DNA from: Fratercula arctica
Lineage: Eukaryota; Chordata; Aves; Charadriiformes; Alcidae
Assembly (NCBI GenBank): GCA_947846985.1
Contig: CANTUZ010000001.1
Span: 1,178,001 to 1,242,000 of the forward strand
Direction: 5' to 3'
DNA: 64,000 bases
A model generated the notes under the pieces. The model was not told the origin of the DNA, made no database searches, and saw only the letters and a program-made list of their open reading frames with translations. Made by a program: the position numbers and the translations under genes. Shown piece after piece: positions 31,551 through 41,949 of this stretch (positions within the stretch are counted from its first letter, which is position 1; each line of letters opens with the position of its first letter).

Positions 31551-33319
31551 GGCTTTCCATCCCCACCGGATGGGGCTGGGCTACATTCTTGTAGCTCCTG
31601 GAAGCCCTGGGGAAGCTGCTCTTCATCCTGGCAGTGCAGGCAGCTGCCTGCGTGGGACCCAGCACTTGAGGGCCAGGCAGCAGGCGGGGAAGAGCGTTTG
31701 CCGTGCAAACAGAGCTCAGCCCTCCCGCCGCCTTATCGGAGGCACGTAGGGCTCCGTGCGTTTGTTAAAGTAAATAAATCGCACCCGGCCAAGCTGGGGG
31801 TGACACCGTTCCCCTTCCCTCCCGTGCTCCTGCCAGCTGGCGTGTCACCGCCTGCCATCCTGCAGCACCTGTCCATTAATATGCAGGCCTGTAATTACCC
31901 GGAGCTGATGATTGCTCCAAATTAAACATGGAGAGAGAGCTCAGCAGCCACCCCCGCCCGTCCTGCCCTTGCATGCCGCGGCGATGCTTAACCGCGGGGC
32001 ACCCCGTGCCCGCGCCGCCATCCGTCCCTTGGATGCGCGGGGTGAAATCCTTTGCCTCTGGGCTCAGCACTTTGGGTAAAACAGGCGATTTTTCTGGTCG
32101 CTGCTTGAGGCTGGGGAAAATGGAATGGGAGTTGGCAGGTGCCGGCGTGGGAGGTTGTCTGCCTCCGGCTGCTTTTCGCCGCTGAAGGATGGAGGAGGGG
32201 TGTCCCGGGGGTGCGGGGACCCTGCAGCTCCCTGGAGCTGCCTCCTGCTCCTCCAGCAGCCCCAGTTTACTGCTCCCCTTGCTCCCCCCAGGCATCTCCC
32301 CTCTGCACCATCCCGTCCCCATGCTGTGGTCCTTGTCCCCCCCATCACACGCTGCCCACAGCGAGGGCTTTATTGAGGCGGGGGCAGACATGATCCCCTC
32401 CAACTTTTCGTTGCCTGGAGAGGGAATATCTGAACCCAGCCAGTCTGTGAGTCCGTCTCGCTGATGCTCTGGCTGCCGTGTCCCTCTGCATCCCATCGAT
32501 TTTTTCCCTTCCAGACATGCTCTTGACCCTCAGCCACTGGCAGAGCCGGGGCTCCCATCCTGCTCCCCCCTTTCACCCTTTCACTCCTTTACCCAGGCAC
32601 TGGGGTGATGCCCACCATGCCCCGTGCCCACCCGACGCTCCCTGGGGAGCCTCTTGCAGTCGGGGAGGGGAGGTGACTTTGTCCCCTGCTTCATCCCTGG
32701 GGTGCTGGTGGCATCGCCTGGCATTGGCCATGGCAGCGGGCGCAGGTGGCCATGCCGGGATGTACCACTCTGTCCTGCCCCCCCCTCACACCCTCTGAGC
32801 ATCCTCTGGTACCATCCCCACCTCGCTCCCACCCCCCGCCTGAGGCCGCAGCAGACAGCTCTGCAGCCACCCGCGTCACCCTTGTCACCTCCCCCGGGGA
32901 CACCAGCTCTTGCCCTGCTGAAGACCTCACTGGCTGCGGGGCCGAGCCGCCCTCCAGGTTTCCAGCTCCCTCCGAAGTCACCGGAGTTGCTTGTGCACTT
33001 AGTGCTGTAATTACAGATGAGCTTTAATTAGCATAATTGCGTTTCTACACAAATAAAACATTTGGCGCGGTTAATTCCTACTCTGCAGCTCCCAACCTGG
33101 GACTTTCCCCCCCACCCCCTCCCCCGGCCTCGGTGGCAGGGAGCAGGCAGCTGCCAGCAGTGACGCTGGCAGGGGTGGGACAGCAGTGTCCCCGTGTCCC
33201 CATGTCCCAGCCAGGAAATCCCCTCCCCAGTCCCAAGGGGACCTGAGCCAGACACCCCCAGTCACCCCCCAGTGCTGAGGGTGGCTGGGTCCCCTTCCCT
33301 GTGGCTTCCCTTTGACTTG
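31551..33319. other. Intron 1, unique DNA with two AT-richer candidate elements
   Basis: 31745-31935 (AAAGTAAATAAATCGCACCC, CATTAATATGCAGGCCTGTA, ATTACCCGGAGCTGATGATT, CTCCAAATTAAAC) and 32995-33080 (GCTGTAATTACAGATGAGCT, TTAATTAGCATAATTGCG, AAATAAAACATTTGGCGCGG) are non-repetitive, with several TAATTA/TAAT homeodomain-type words. The remainder is GC-rich single-copy DNA. Confidence 0.45.
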
Positions 33320-34146
33320 GCAGGACACGGCACTGGATTTGCTGGGACACGGCACTGGGCTTGCTGGGACATAGGATTGCGTTTGCTGGGACATGGCACT
33401 GGGTTTTCTGGGGCACCATACTGGGCTTGCTGGGATGTAGTGCTGGACTTGCTGGGATGTAGCACTGGGCTTTCTGGGATACAGCACTGGTCTTGTCAAG
33501 ACATGGCACTGGGCTTGCTGGTGCATCGTACTGGTCTCAGTGGGACACAGCACTGGGATTTCTGGGACACAGCACTGGGCTTGCTGGGGATCGGTATTGG
33601 GCTTGCTGGGACGCAGCACTGGGATTGCTGGAACATAGGACTGGGTTTGCTGAGACATGGCACTGGGTTTTCCGGGGCACCATAGTGGCCTTGCTGGGAT
33701 TTAGCGCTGGGCTTGCTGGAATGTAGCACTGGGATTGCTGGGATACGGCACTGGACTTGTCAGAACATGGCACTGGTCTTGCTGAGGCACTGTACTGGTC
33801 TCAGTGGGACACAGCACTGGGATTTCTGGGACATGGCACTGGGCTTGCTGGCACATGGCACTGGGCTTGCTGGGATGTGACACTGGGTTTTCTGGGGCAC
33901 AGCACTGTGTTTGCTAGAACATGGCACTGGGATTTCTGGGACATGGCACTGGGATTTCTGGGACATAGCACTGGGTTTGCTGGGATGTGGCACTGGGATT
34001 TCTGGGATGCGGCACTGGGTTTGCTGTGATACGGCACTGGGATGTCTGGGACATGTCACTGGGCTTGCTGGGACATGGCACTGGGATTTCTGGGACATGG
34101 CTCTAGGCTTGCTGGGACACGGCACTGGGATTTGCTGGGCCACAGC
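33320..34146. repeat. Minisatellite J, 22-bp unit (CACTGGGATTTCTGGGACATGG)
   Basis: About 37 copies of a 22-bp unit in several interspersed versions (CACTGGGCTTGCTGGGACAT, CACTGGGTTTTCTGGGGCAC). Versions recur in blocks, a sign of block duplication. Period 22 is not a multiple of three, yet all three frames remain fairly open; none is coding. Confidence 0.93.
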
Positions 34147-35765
34147 TGGTGCCCATCCTTGGCCCTCAGGGCCGTGCTGGCGAGCACTTGCCCCAGCCGG
34201 TCGAGACGTGCCCAGGCTGGGCCCGGCGGATCCAACCCCTTGAACCACCGGTGCCACCGTCCCCCCACCCAGACCCTCCCCCTGCACCCAGAGTCCCCCC
34301 CCTTTGGTGTCACCCCGGGCTCCCCTTCCTTGGAGGCGAACGCAGGGCAGGGTGGGGACAATGGGGCCGATGATGCTCGCAGGGATTGCTAAATGCCCTT
34401 TTTCATTAAAAAAAAAAGGAAAGAAAAAAAAAAGGGAAAAAAAATAAAATTCCATTTTTCTCGTGCTGAAAATGAAAGTGATTATGTAACGAGCAATAAA
34501 TTACTGAAAAGGGAATGACTCATTAGAGCAAATACAGAAAAAGTCACCGCGTATTTTTAGCTCGAACGTCCCGTGCTCTACCCGGCGTTAACCCTTGCGG
34601 GGCGCAGCCTCGACCCCCCCTCCTCCCCCCCCTCCCCAGGAGGTGTTCCCTAAGGATTTTGTCCCTGTGTTCCCATGTTTTGTCCTGTATTCCTGAGGGA
34701 GCGTGGAAGGGCTGAGCGATGGGTCCCCCATCCCGTGCCCCTCCCCCCCGCCCTCGCTGGGATGCTCAGGGTGGTCCAGGGAATGCCGCTCGCCCCGGAT
34801 CCAGGTCCCCATCCCAGGCTGAACCCTGGATCCACGTCCCCTCTTGCTCATTCCCAGTGGGATAATTAACCCTGATCGCTTCCCGAGTGGCGCAGACCCT
34901 GGATGCCGCTGCTTTCTCCCTGCCAAAGCGCCTGACAAATTAATTTGGAAATAGAAGTGATGAAGGAATTAATTGGGGAACAAGCAAGGGAGCGAGTGAG
35001 CCGGTTTTAATCCCGGTTAAATTGGCGAGTGAATGGATCGTTAACAAAGGAGAGACAAGGAAGGGGAATTGGAGCAGGCAGGTGCCAGGTGAGGGGGTGG
35101 CAGCGGGGCGCGGGGTGCCAAGGGACGCCCAGGAGAGTCGTCCGGAGGGGCGGGGGGGGACAATCCTGGGGACACCTGCAAGAGGGAGAGCCAGGTGTCA
35201 CACCCCCCTCCCCCACATCAAGGGGGGACGGTCCTGCCAGGCTCCTGCTGGTGCTGCCTGCATCCCCCTTCATCCCTGTGGAGCATCCTTGTGGCCGGAT
35301 TTACCTCTGAGGAGATTTCCACCAGGAGGAGGGTGGGAAGCACCCAAAGGTGTTACGGAAGGGCCGGGGTCACCTTTTGTCCCCCTTCCATCAGGGGTGT
35401 CTTGTGGAGTCGAGAAGGGGAAACTGAGGCACGGCACGTTTCACAGCATCATCACAGCAGGAATACAGCGCCGAGACATTCCGAGGTGCCCTCAGGGACA
35501 GAGCTGTCCCTCCCCAGGCATCCACGGTGCCCCTGGGGACACAGCTATCCCTCCCCAGGCACATGAGGGGGTCTTGCAGTGAGAACACATGTGGGGGTAA
35601 CAGAGGCCGGGGCATGTGTGCTTGGAGGAAGAGGAGGGGGGAAGTGGGTGCCGTTTTGAAGAAGGCATCTGTACTTCAACCGAAGCAAGTTCGGGGGGGC
35701 AAGTGCATGGAGAGCGGTGGTAGCCACACACACCCAGGCTGAGATGCCTTCAATGGGGAGCTGAG
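34147..35765. other. Intron 1, unique DNA with AT-richer candidate elements
   Basis: An A-rich tract lies at 34405-34450. 34455-34570 (GAAAGTGATTATGTAACGAG, CAATAAATTACTGAAAAGGG) and 34930-35060 (CAAATTAATTTGGAAATAGA, GGAATTAATTGGGGAACAAG) are non-repetitive and rich in TAATTA-type words; they are candidate conserved elements. Other parts are GC-rich. Confidence 0.45.
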
Positions 35766-35945
35766 AATCCCCAGGATCGGGGCTCAGAGCACCCCGGGAT
35801 CAGGGCTCAGAGCATCCCCAGGATCGGGGCTCAGGGCACCCCTTGGGTCGGGGCTCAGCGCTTCCCGGTGTTAGGGCTCAGAGCATCCCCGGGATCAGGG
35901 CTCAGAGCTTCCCTGTGTTAGGGCTCAGAGCACCCCTGGGGTCAG
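35766..35945. repeat. Minisatellite K, first locus, 23-24 bp unit (GGGATCAGGGCTCAGAGCATCCC)
   Basis: About eight copies of CGGGATCAGGGCTCAGAGCA-type units. The same unit forms a second, larger array at 39692-40046. Confidence 0.9.
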
Positions 35946-37073
35946 ATGAGGGATTAAGTTTTTCATCTGTGACGCCTTATTCCTGCTCCCTGGACCAGGC
36001 ATCCCTTCTCCTCTCCTCTCTGGGAGAGCTTCCCTGCCCTCCTCTTCTCCCTGGAGCCCGGGGGTCACTGCTGGACCATTTGCAGCATGTGCTGAGCCAC
36101 GCTCCTTCCCAGTTGCCTTTATCCAAACCTTTCCCCCACACCTTGATGTCCGCATTCCCTGCTGACCTCTAGTTGGGCTCCTCGTGCTCCTGGGATTTGC
36201 CTTAGCACCTTGCTGCAAGGCAGGAGCATCATCTGGGTGCTGCCCAGCAGCATCCCTGCATCCCGCAGCCTCCACCAGCTCCAGGCCTGGGGATGGGGAC
36301 CCTGCTCCTTGGGTTTCAAAAGTCTCAAAAACTGATGGAAACCAGCCCTGCTTCCCCGTCCCCGAGCCCAGACCGGCTGCTGGTGGTGGCACCTCTATCT
36401 GTTGTCACCTGGGAGCAAACCCACCACAAAACGAGGGGCCGGGGACGGCCGGGACTGGGTGGCGGCAGTCCCCATGTCCTGCGGCTGGAGCGGGGCCAGC
36501 GGCAGAGCGCCCCAGCTCCATCGCTGGCGGATACGGCCTCTTCTTCTTTTATTTAATCCGGCAATAAATTCCCGTCCCCCATATGCCTGGGCCGGGCCGG
36601 GGTCTTCCTTATTGCCGCTCGGCCACCTGGAATAGCCGGCGTGGCACAGTCATTAACGTGCTAACAATTTGCCTAAGTGCTTCTGGGAGAACATTGCCCG
36701 CCTGGCTCCGATGCTTCGTTTATTTTTCGCCTGGGATATATTACAGCGATAAAACTGGGGGGAAAAAACAGAGGAAGCTGCTAAATGAGGCTCTGGTCAC
36801 ACTGGGATGGGTCAGTGTCTTCCCCCCCCCCCCCCCCCCCCCCCCGCTGCTTGGGGCAGATCTGGGGGGGGGTTCAGGGCTGGTTTCTCTGGGGGAAACT
36901 GAGGCACGGTGGGGGGTTGTAGGCAGGTCAGGATTTAAGTGTCGTTCGCTGCAGTCCCGGCCTGTTGTTGGGGGGTGAATAACTCACAGCGGGGGCTGGC
37001 GGGGCAGGGGGTGACCCTGCACCCGGCTGTACACACCGCCAGGGGGCTGCGTGTCCCGGGTGGGCTGTCCTCT
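35946..37073. other. Intron 1, unique DNA, AT-richer element and a long C run
   Basis: 36540-36790 contains non-repetitive AT-richer words (TTTATTTAATCCGGCAATAA, GTCATTAACGTGCTAACAAT, GGGATATATTACAGCGATAA), a candidate conserved element. A run of about two dozen C lies at 36823-36845. No exon. Confidence 0.45.
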
Positions 37074-38641
37074 GGGCACTTGCTGTCCCCTGAATGCATG
37101 TTGTCCCCCCTGGATGCATGCTGTCCCTCCTGATGCATATTGTCCCTGCAGTGCACGCTGTCCCCTCAATGCATGTTGTCCCCTCAATGCATGCTGTCCC
37201 TCCTGTTGCATGCTGTCCCCCGGTGCATGCTGTCCTCCCAGCACGCTGTCCCCCCGATCCATGCTGTCCCCCAGTGCATGCTGTCCCCTGGATGCATGCT
37301 CTCCCTCCTGTTGCATTCTGTCCCCCCAGTGCATGCTGTCCCCCCAGCACACACTGTCCCCCATTGCACACTGTCCCCTGAATGCATGCTGTCCTCTGAA
37401 TGCATATTGTCCCCCCAGTGCATGCTGTCCCCCAGTGCACACTGTCCCCTGGATGCATGCTGTCCCCCCGATGCATGCTGTCCCCCCAGTGCATGCTGTC
37501 CTCCCAGCACATTGTCCCCCCCGATGCATGCTGTCCCCCCGTGCATGGTGTCCCCTGAATGCATTGTCCCCTGATGCACACCGTCCCCCCAGTGCATGCT
37601 GTCCCCCAATGCATGTTGTCCCCCCAGTGTATGCTGTCCCTTGAATGCGTATTGTCCCCCTGATACATACTGTCCCCACAGTGCATAGTGTCCCCTGAAG
37701 GCATGTTGTCCCCCCTGATGCACTCTGTCCCTTGTATGCATGTTGACCCCCCAGTGCACGCTGTCCCCTGGATGCATGCCATCCCTCCTGATGCATGCTG
37801 TCCCCTGAATGCATGTTGTCCCCCTGACCCATGCTGTCCCCCAGTGCATGCTGTCCCCTGAATGCATGCTGTCCCCCAGGCACCTGCTGTCCCTCCTCCT
37901 ACTGCATGCTCTCTCTCTGGGCATGTGCTGTCCCCAAAATGCATGCTGTCCCTCCGGACACACGCTGTCCCTTCAGACACACGCTGTTCCTCCAGACACA
38001 TGCTGTCCCTTCAGACACATGCGGTCCCTTCAGGCAACTCCTGTCCCCCAAGACACGTGCGGTCCCTTGAGACACAGGCTGTCCCTCTGGGCACGTGCTG
38101 TCCCTCCAGACACACACTGTCCTTTCAGGCACCTACTGTCCCTCAAGAACACGTGCCGTCCCTTAAGACACACACTGTCCCCCAGGTGTGTGGTGTTCTT
38201 CTGGGATACATGGTGTCCTTCCGCATACATGCTGTCCCCGAGGTGGGTGGTCCCTCCGGATGCAGGCTGTCCCCCTGGACACATGCTGTCCCCAAGATGC
38301 ATGCTGTCCCTCCAGACCCATGTTGTTCCTCCAGACACATGCTGTCCCTCTGGATGCACGCTGTCCCTCTGGATGCACACTGTCCCTCTGGACACATGCT
38401 GTCCCTCTGGATGCACACTGTCCCTCTGGACACATGCTGTCCCTCTGGACAAATGTCCCCCTGGACCCATGTTGTACCCCCCAGATGCATGCTGTCCCCC
38501 TCAATGCATGCTGTCCCTCTGGATGCATGCTGTCCCCCTGGACACACACTGTCCCCCTGGACGCACGCTGTCCCCCCCCAATGCATGCTGTCCCCCCGAA
38601 CACACACCGTCCCCATGGATGTCCCCTGTCCCTCGTCCCCC
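37074..38641. repeat. Minisatellite L, ~18-20 bp unit (TGCATGCTGTCCCCCCAG)
   Basis: About 80 units of TGCATGCTGTCCCCC and relatives over 1.55 kb. The first two thirds use TGCATGCTGTCC and the later part uses GACACATGCTGTCCCT. On the + strand, sense to PDE2A, I count about 31 TGCATG hexamers. Long frames on both strands are artefacts. Confidence 0.94.
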
Positions 38642-39691
38642 CGAGAAGTGCAGCGGGTGTGTGCTCTGACCCGGGGCACGCCAGATGCTTGCAGGGGACA
38701 GGCCGTGTGTGACAGCGGGGCTGAGCCACCCAGGGTGCCGAAGCCCTTGCAAGCCAAGCTGGAGATGCCCGTGGCCACCGTGGCTGGGGCTCGCTCAAGC
38801 CCAGGGACCCCCCAAGGTGGCTCCTCGCAGGAAAAACAGTCGAGGAAGGGGAGGAAGCTGCTGCCGTGGCGAGAGGGATGGAAATGGAGCCATTTAAACC
38901 CCTACCAGCAGCCCCACAGGGCTCAGCCACCTTCTTGGGGAGGGAAATCAGCCACCGGGGAGCGGAGAGGGCTCTGCCATCACGCTCAGCCCCTAATTAG
39001 CCCTGGCTCCTGGTCTCTGGGATGCAGGGGCTGCCGGCAGCCCCCCGGCACCCGGCGTGCTCTGAGCTGTCTCCATAGAGACCCTCCGAGGGCTCCATCA
39101 CTTATTCATCGCTGGCATCGCTCGCTCAGCCGGGCCCCTTCCTTATCCAGCTCAAAATCCAGTGATAGTAATGACAGGAGGAGCAGCAACAACAGCAAAA
39201 CCCTTCCCTGCCCGCACCGGGGACATGTTGCCACCAGGTCCCCGCCACTGGCATCTCTTGGGGACAGGGATGTCCTTGTGCCAGGACACCTGTGTCCCTG
39301 CCCGACCCCAGGTTCGTGCCATGGCTCGGTTCCTGCATCCCTTTGCCGGGGTGCTACGGGGCTCCCACTGCTGGGGGTGATGGGGGGGCTGTCGGATCTG
39401 GGGGTGGCAGCGATGGCAGGAGCTGGGATGGTGGCTGGGATGGGGATGGGGAGAGTGAGTCATACCTTTGCCTGGCTCGGGGTCAGGGATGGAAAGGGAA
39501 GGGGTGTCCCCGGGCAGGGCAGAGCCCGTGCCCCACTGCAGGAAGGTGTGGGGCATAAGGATGGGGCTGGGATGCCATGGGGCTGCGTGGGGTGCAGACA
39601 CTGGGGTGCAAATGTGGGGCTGTGGGGGTGGGGGGGAAATGTGGGGCTTCGCGAGGTGCAAACACTGGGCTTGACAGGGTAAAAATCACTG
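38642..39691. other. Intron 1, unique GC-rich DNA
   Basis: Single-copy with no recognised exon. 39095-39195 is a mildly less GC-rich patch (CACTTATTCATCGCTGGCAT, CAGTGATAGTAATGACAGG). Confidence 0.4.
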
Positions 39692-40046
39692 GGGTGGGGG
39701 CTCCGAGCTTCCCTGGGGTCAGTGCTTGGAGCATCCCTGTGTCAGGGCTCAGAGCATCCCTGTGTCAGGGCTCAGAGCATCCCTGTGTCAGGGCTCAGAG
39801 CATCCCTAGGGTCGGGGCTCAGAGCATCCCTGGGGTCAGGGCTCAGAGCATCCCTAGGGTCGGGGCTCAGAGCATCCCTAGGGTCGGGGCTCAGAGCATC
39901 CCTGTGTCAGGGCTCAGAGCATCCCTAGGGTCGGGGCTCAGAGCATCCCTGGGGTCAGTGCTCGGAGCATCCCTGTGTCAGGGCTCAGAGCATCCCTGGG
40001 GTTGGGGCTCAGAGCATCCCTAGGGTCGGGGCTCAGGGCATCCCTG
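39692..40046. repeat. Minisatellite K, second locus, 23-24 bp unit
   Basis: About 15 copies of GGGCTCAGAGCATCCCTGTG and TAGGGTCGGGGCTCAGAGCA versions, the same family as 35766-35945 but separated from it by minisatellite L. Confidence 0.92.
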
Positions 40047-41949
40047 TGGGGCTGTGGGGGAAGTGGGGGATAAGCATGGGGCTGCATGGGGTGTACAGAC
40101 TGCAAATATGCAAGGGAGGGTAAATACTGGGACGCTGCCCCCTCAACTGCTCCTCCTTGGTCACAGCATCCCCCTGGGTACTGGGGGGGTACCAGGCTGA
40201 GGGACCCTCCCCATGGGGTGACTGTGACCCCTGTTCCCGTGGCAGGGGGGTGGAACCAGATGAGCTTTAAGGTCCCTTCCCACCTTAAACCTCCCTCCCC
40301 AGCAGCAATGCCCTCCTGCCCTGCTCTTCCTCCCTGCCCCGCTGCAGGTCTTCCTCGCTCCCGCCCCTGCCCAGTTCCTGCCTGCTGCTGCCCAGGAGCA
40401 GGGATTTCATTTTTAATGGGAGAGGAAGGAGCCGGCGGCTTCTCCCTGCGGTTCCAGAGCGGTTTGGCTGCGGCAGCCTCCTCTATCGACTGTCTGGGCT
40501 CACAGAGCCACCGGGCGCCCGGAGCCTTGTCCCCAGGGCTAGGCGGTGGCTGTCCCCAGGCATCCCCCCGGGGAAGGGATGCAGCAGCATCCCCCGTTCC
40601 AACTGGGACACGCAACAACCCTCCCGCATTCCAGCCCCATTTTCAGCCCCCACCAGCCAGGCCCATGGCGCTGGGCAGGATTTATCAGTGGAGAAACTGT
40701 CTGCCAGCAGCAAATGAGATATCGATCTGCAGCCGGGTGACATCCCCGCTGCGGCGGCCAGCCCCGGTCGGGGGGATTAGCAGCCGAGCGGCGGAACAGA
40801 TGGATTTATTTCCGCCTGAATTTCGAGCTGGCAGCCGAACCCCAGATTAGCAGCTCCGGAGAAATAACACCTCAATTTGTCTGGAAAAACAGCAGCTCGA
40901 GGAGCGGCCGTGGCCCCGGGGCTGAGCCCGGGTGGCCTCTGTGGCAAGGAGCGTTCCACGGGCTGCCTCAGTTTCCCCACTTGCCACCCCCCCTCCCCCG
41001 CTATGGGATATGGGGTGTAGGGTGGCATTTTCAGCGCCAGGGGCTTTGCTGCAGCCCACGGCATCTCACCCTGCTTCCCCATGCCCTGTGTCCCTGTGGC
41101 TGGCCATGCCACGTGTGTGTGTGTCCCCCTCCTCCTTCCTCCTGGGGGTCGGGGATGCCGCAGGGATGGTCGGGGAGGTGTCACGGCCAGGATCGGGCCC
41201 CGCAATCCATCCCGGCTCCTCCGCCGCCGCGGCTTAATGAAGCTTCACTGATGTGACATGATTTCCAGCAGCACTGGCACAGCTGGTCACCACTGGGCCA
41301 CGCATCCCCCCCACCCTGGCTCCTCGTGCAAGGCGGCACCCAGCATCCCAGTGCTCCCAATATACCCAGTATACCCATAGCTGCTGCTCTGGGGGCAGGT
41401 TTCTGCAGCTTCCCCTCCTAAATCCCCAAACCCCCTCAGTTTTGGTGTTTTGGTGCCGTTTGGGGCCAGCACCTCCCGCTCTCCTGGGGAGAAAACCGAG
41501 TCTGTGGGTCTGAAACACCAAAAGGGGTTTCTTTTGTGTGAAATAAATGTTAATATTTACTCGCCCGCATGGACTTCGCTCCTTCCTGTGCCACCCAGCA
41601 GCCTCCAGCTGGAGCAGGGCTGGCAGAGATGCCCCCATCCATCCACTCTGGGGGCAGAAACTGGGGAAAAAAACCAAACCGAGTGGAATGAAAATGTGGG
41701 AAGCTCGGCTGGGAAACGCGCTCCCGCGTCTCTCCCCAGCACCCGTCTTCGTTCCCCGCCAGCCAGGCCGACGGGCCGGTGCCGCATGTCCCCATCTGAC
41801 TGTGACATTCCCCACCGGGGACGCGGGTCCCGGGGGGCTGCACACGCCGCTGAGCCGGAGCAGCTCATAATTACAGCGGGTCGTTAATGAGCTGGCGGGG
41901 AGATGCGTGTGTGCTGGCTGAGGAGCAGCGCCTGCATGCCACCGCCATG
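40047..41949. other. Intron 1, unique DNA with AT-richer patches
   Basis: Contains the CR1 tail at 40241-40290. Non-repetitive, less GC-rich patches occur at 40675-40885 (AGCAAATGAGATATCGATCT, CAGATTAGCAGCTCCGGAGA, AATAACACCTCAATTTGTC), 41230-41260 and 41525-41570 (GAAATAAATGTTAATATTTA). Candidate regulatory DNA; no exon. Confidence 0.42.
40241..40290 (+). mobile_element. CR1 LINE, ~50-base 3' remnant
   Basis: GGTGGAACCAGATGAGCTTT followed by AAGGTCCCTTCCCACCTTAA matches the CR1 3' UTR just before its octamer tail. The tail itself is lost. Confidence 0.65.

Noticed and set aside
37862..39682. 606-codon open frame on +
   Set aside because: It runs out of minisatellite L into GC-rich intron; there is no domain, the first half is repeat and the second half resembles no protein.
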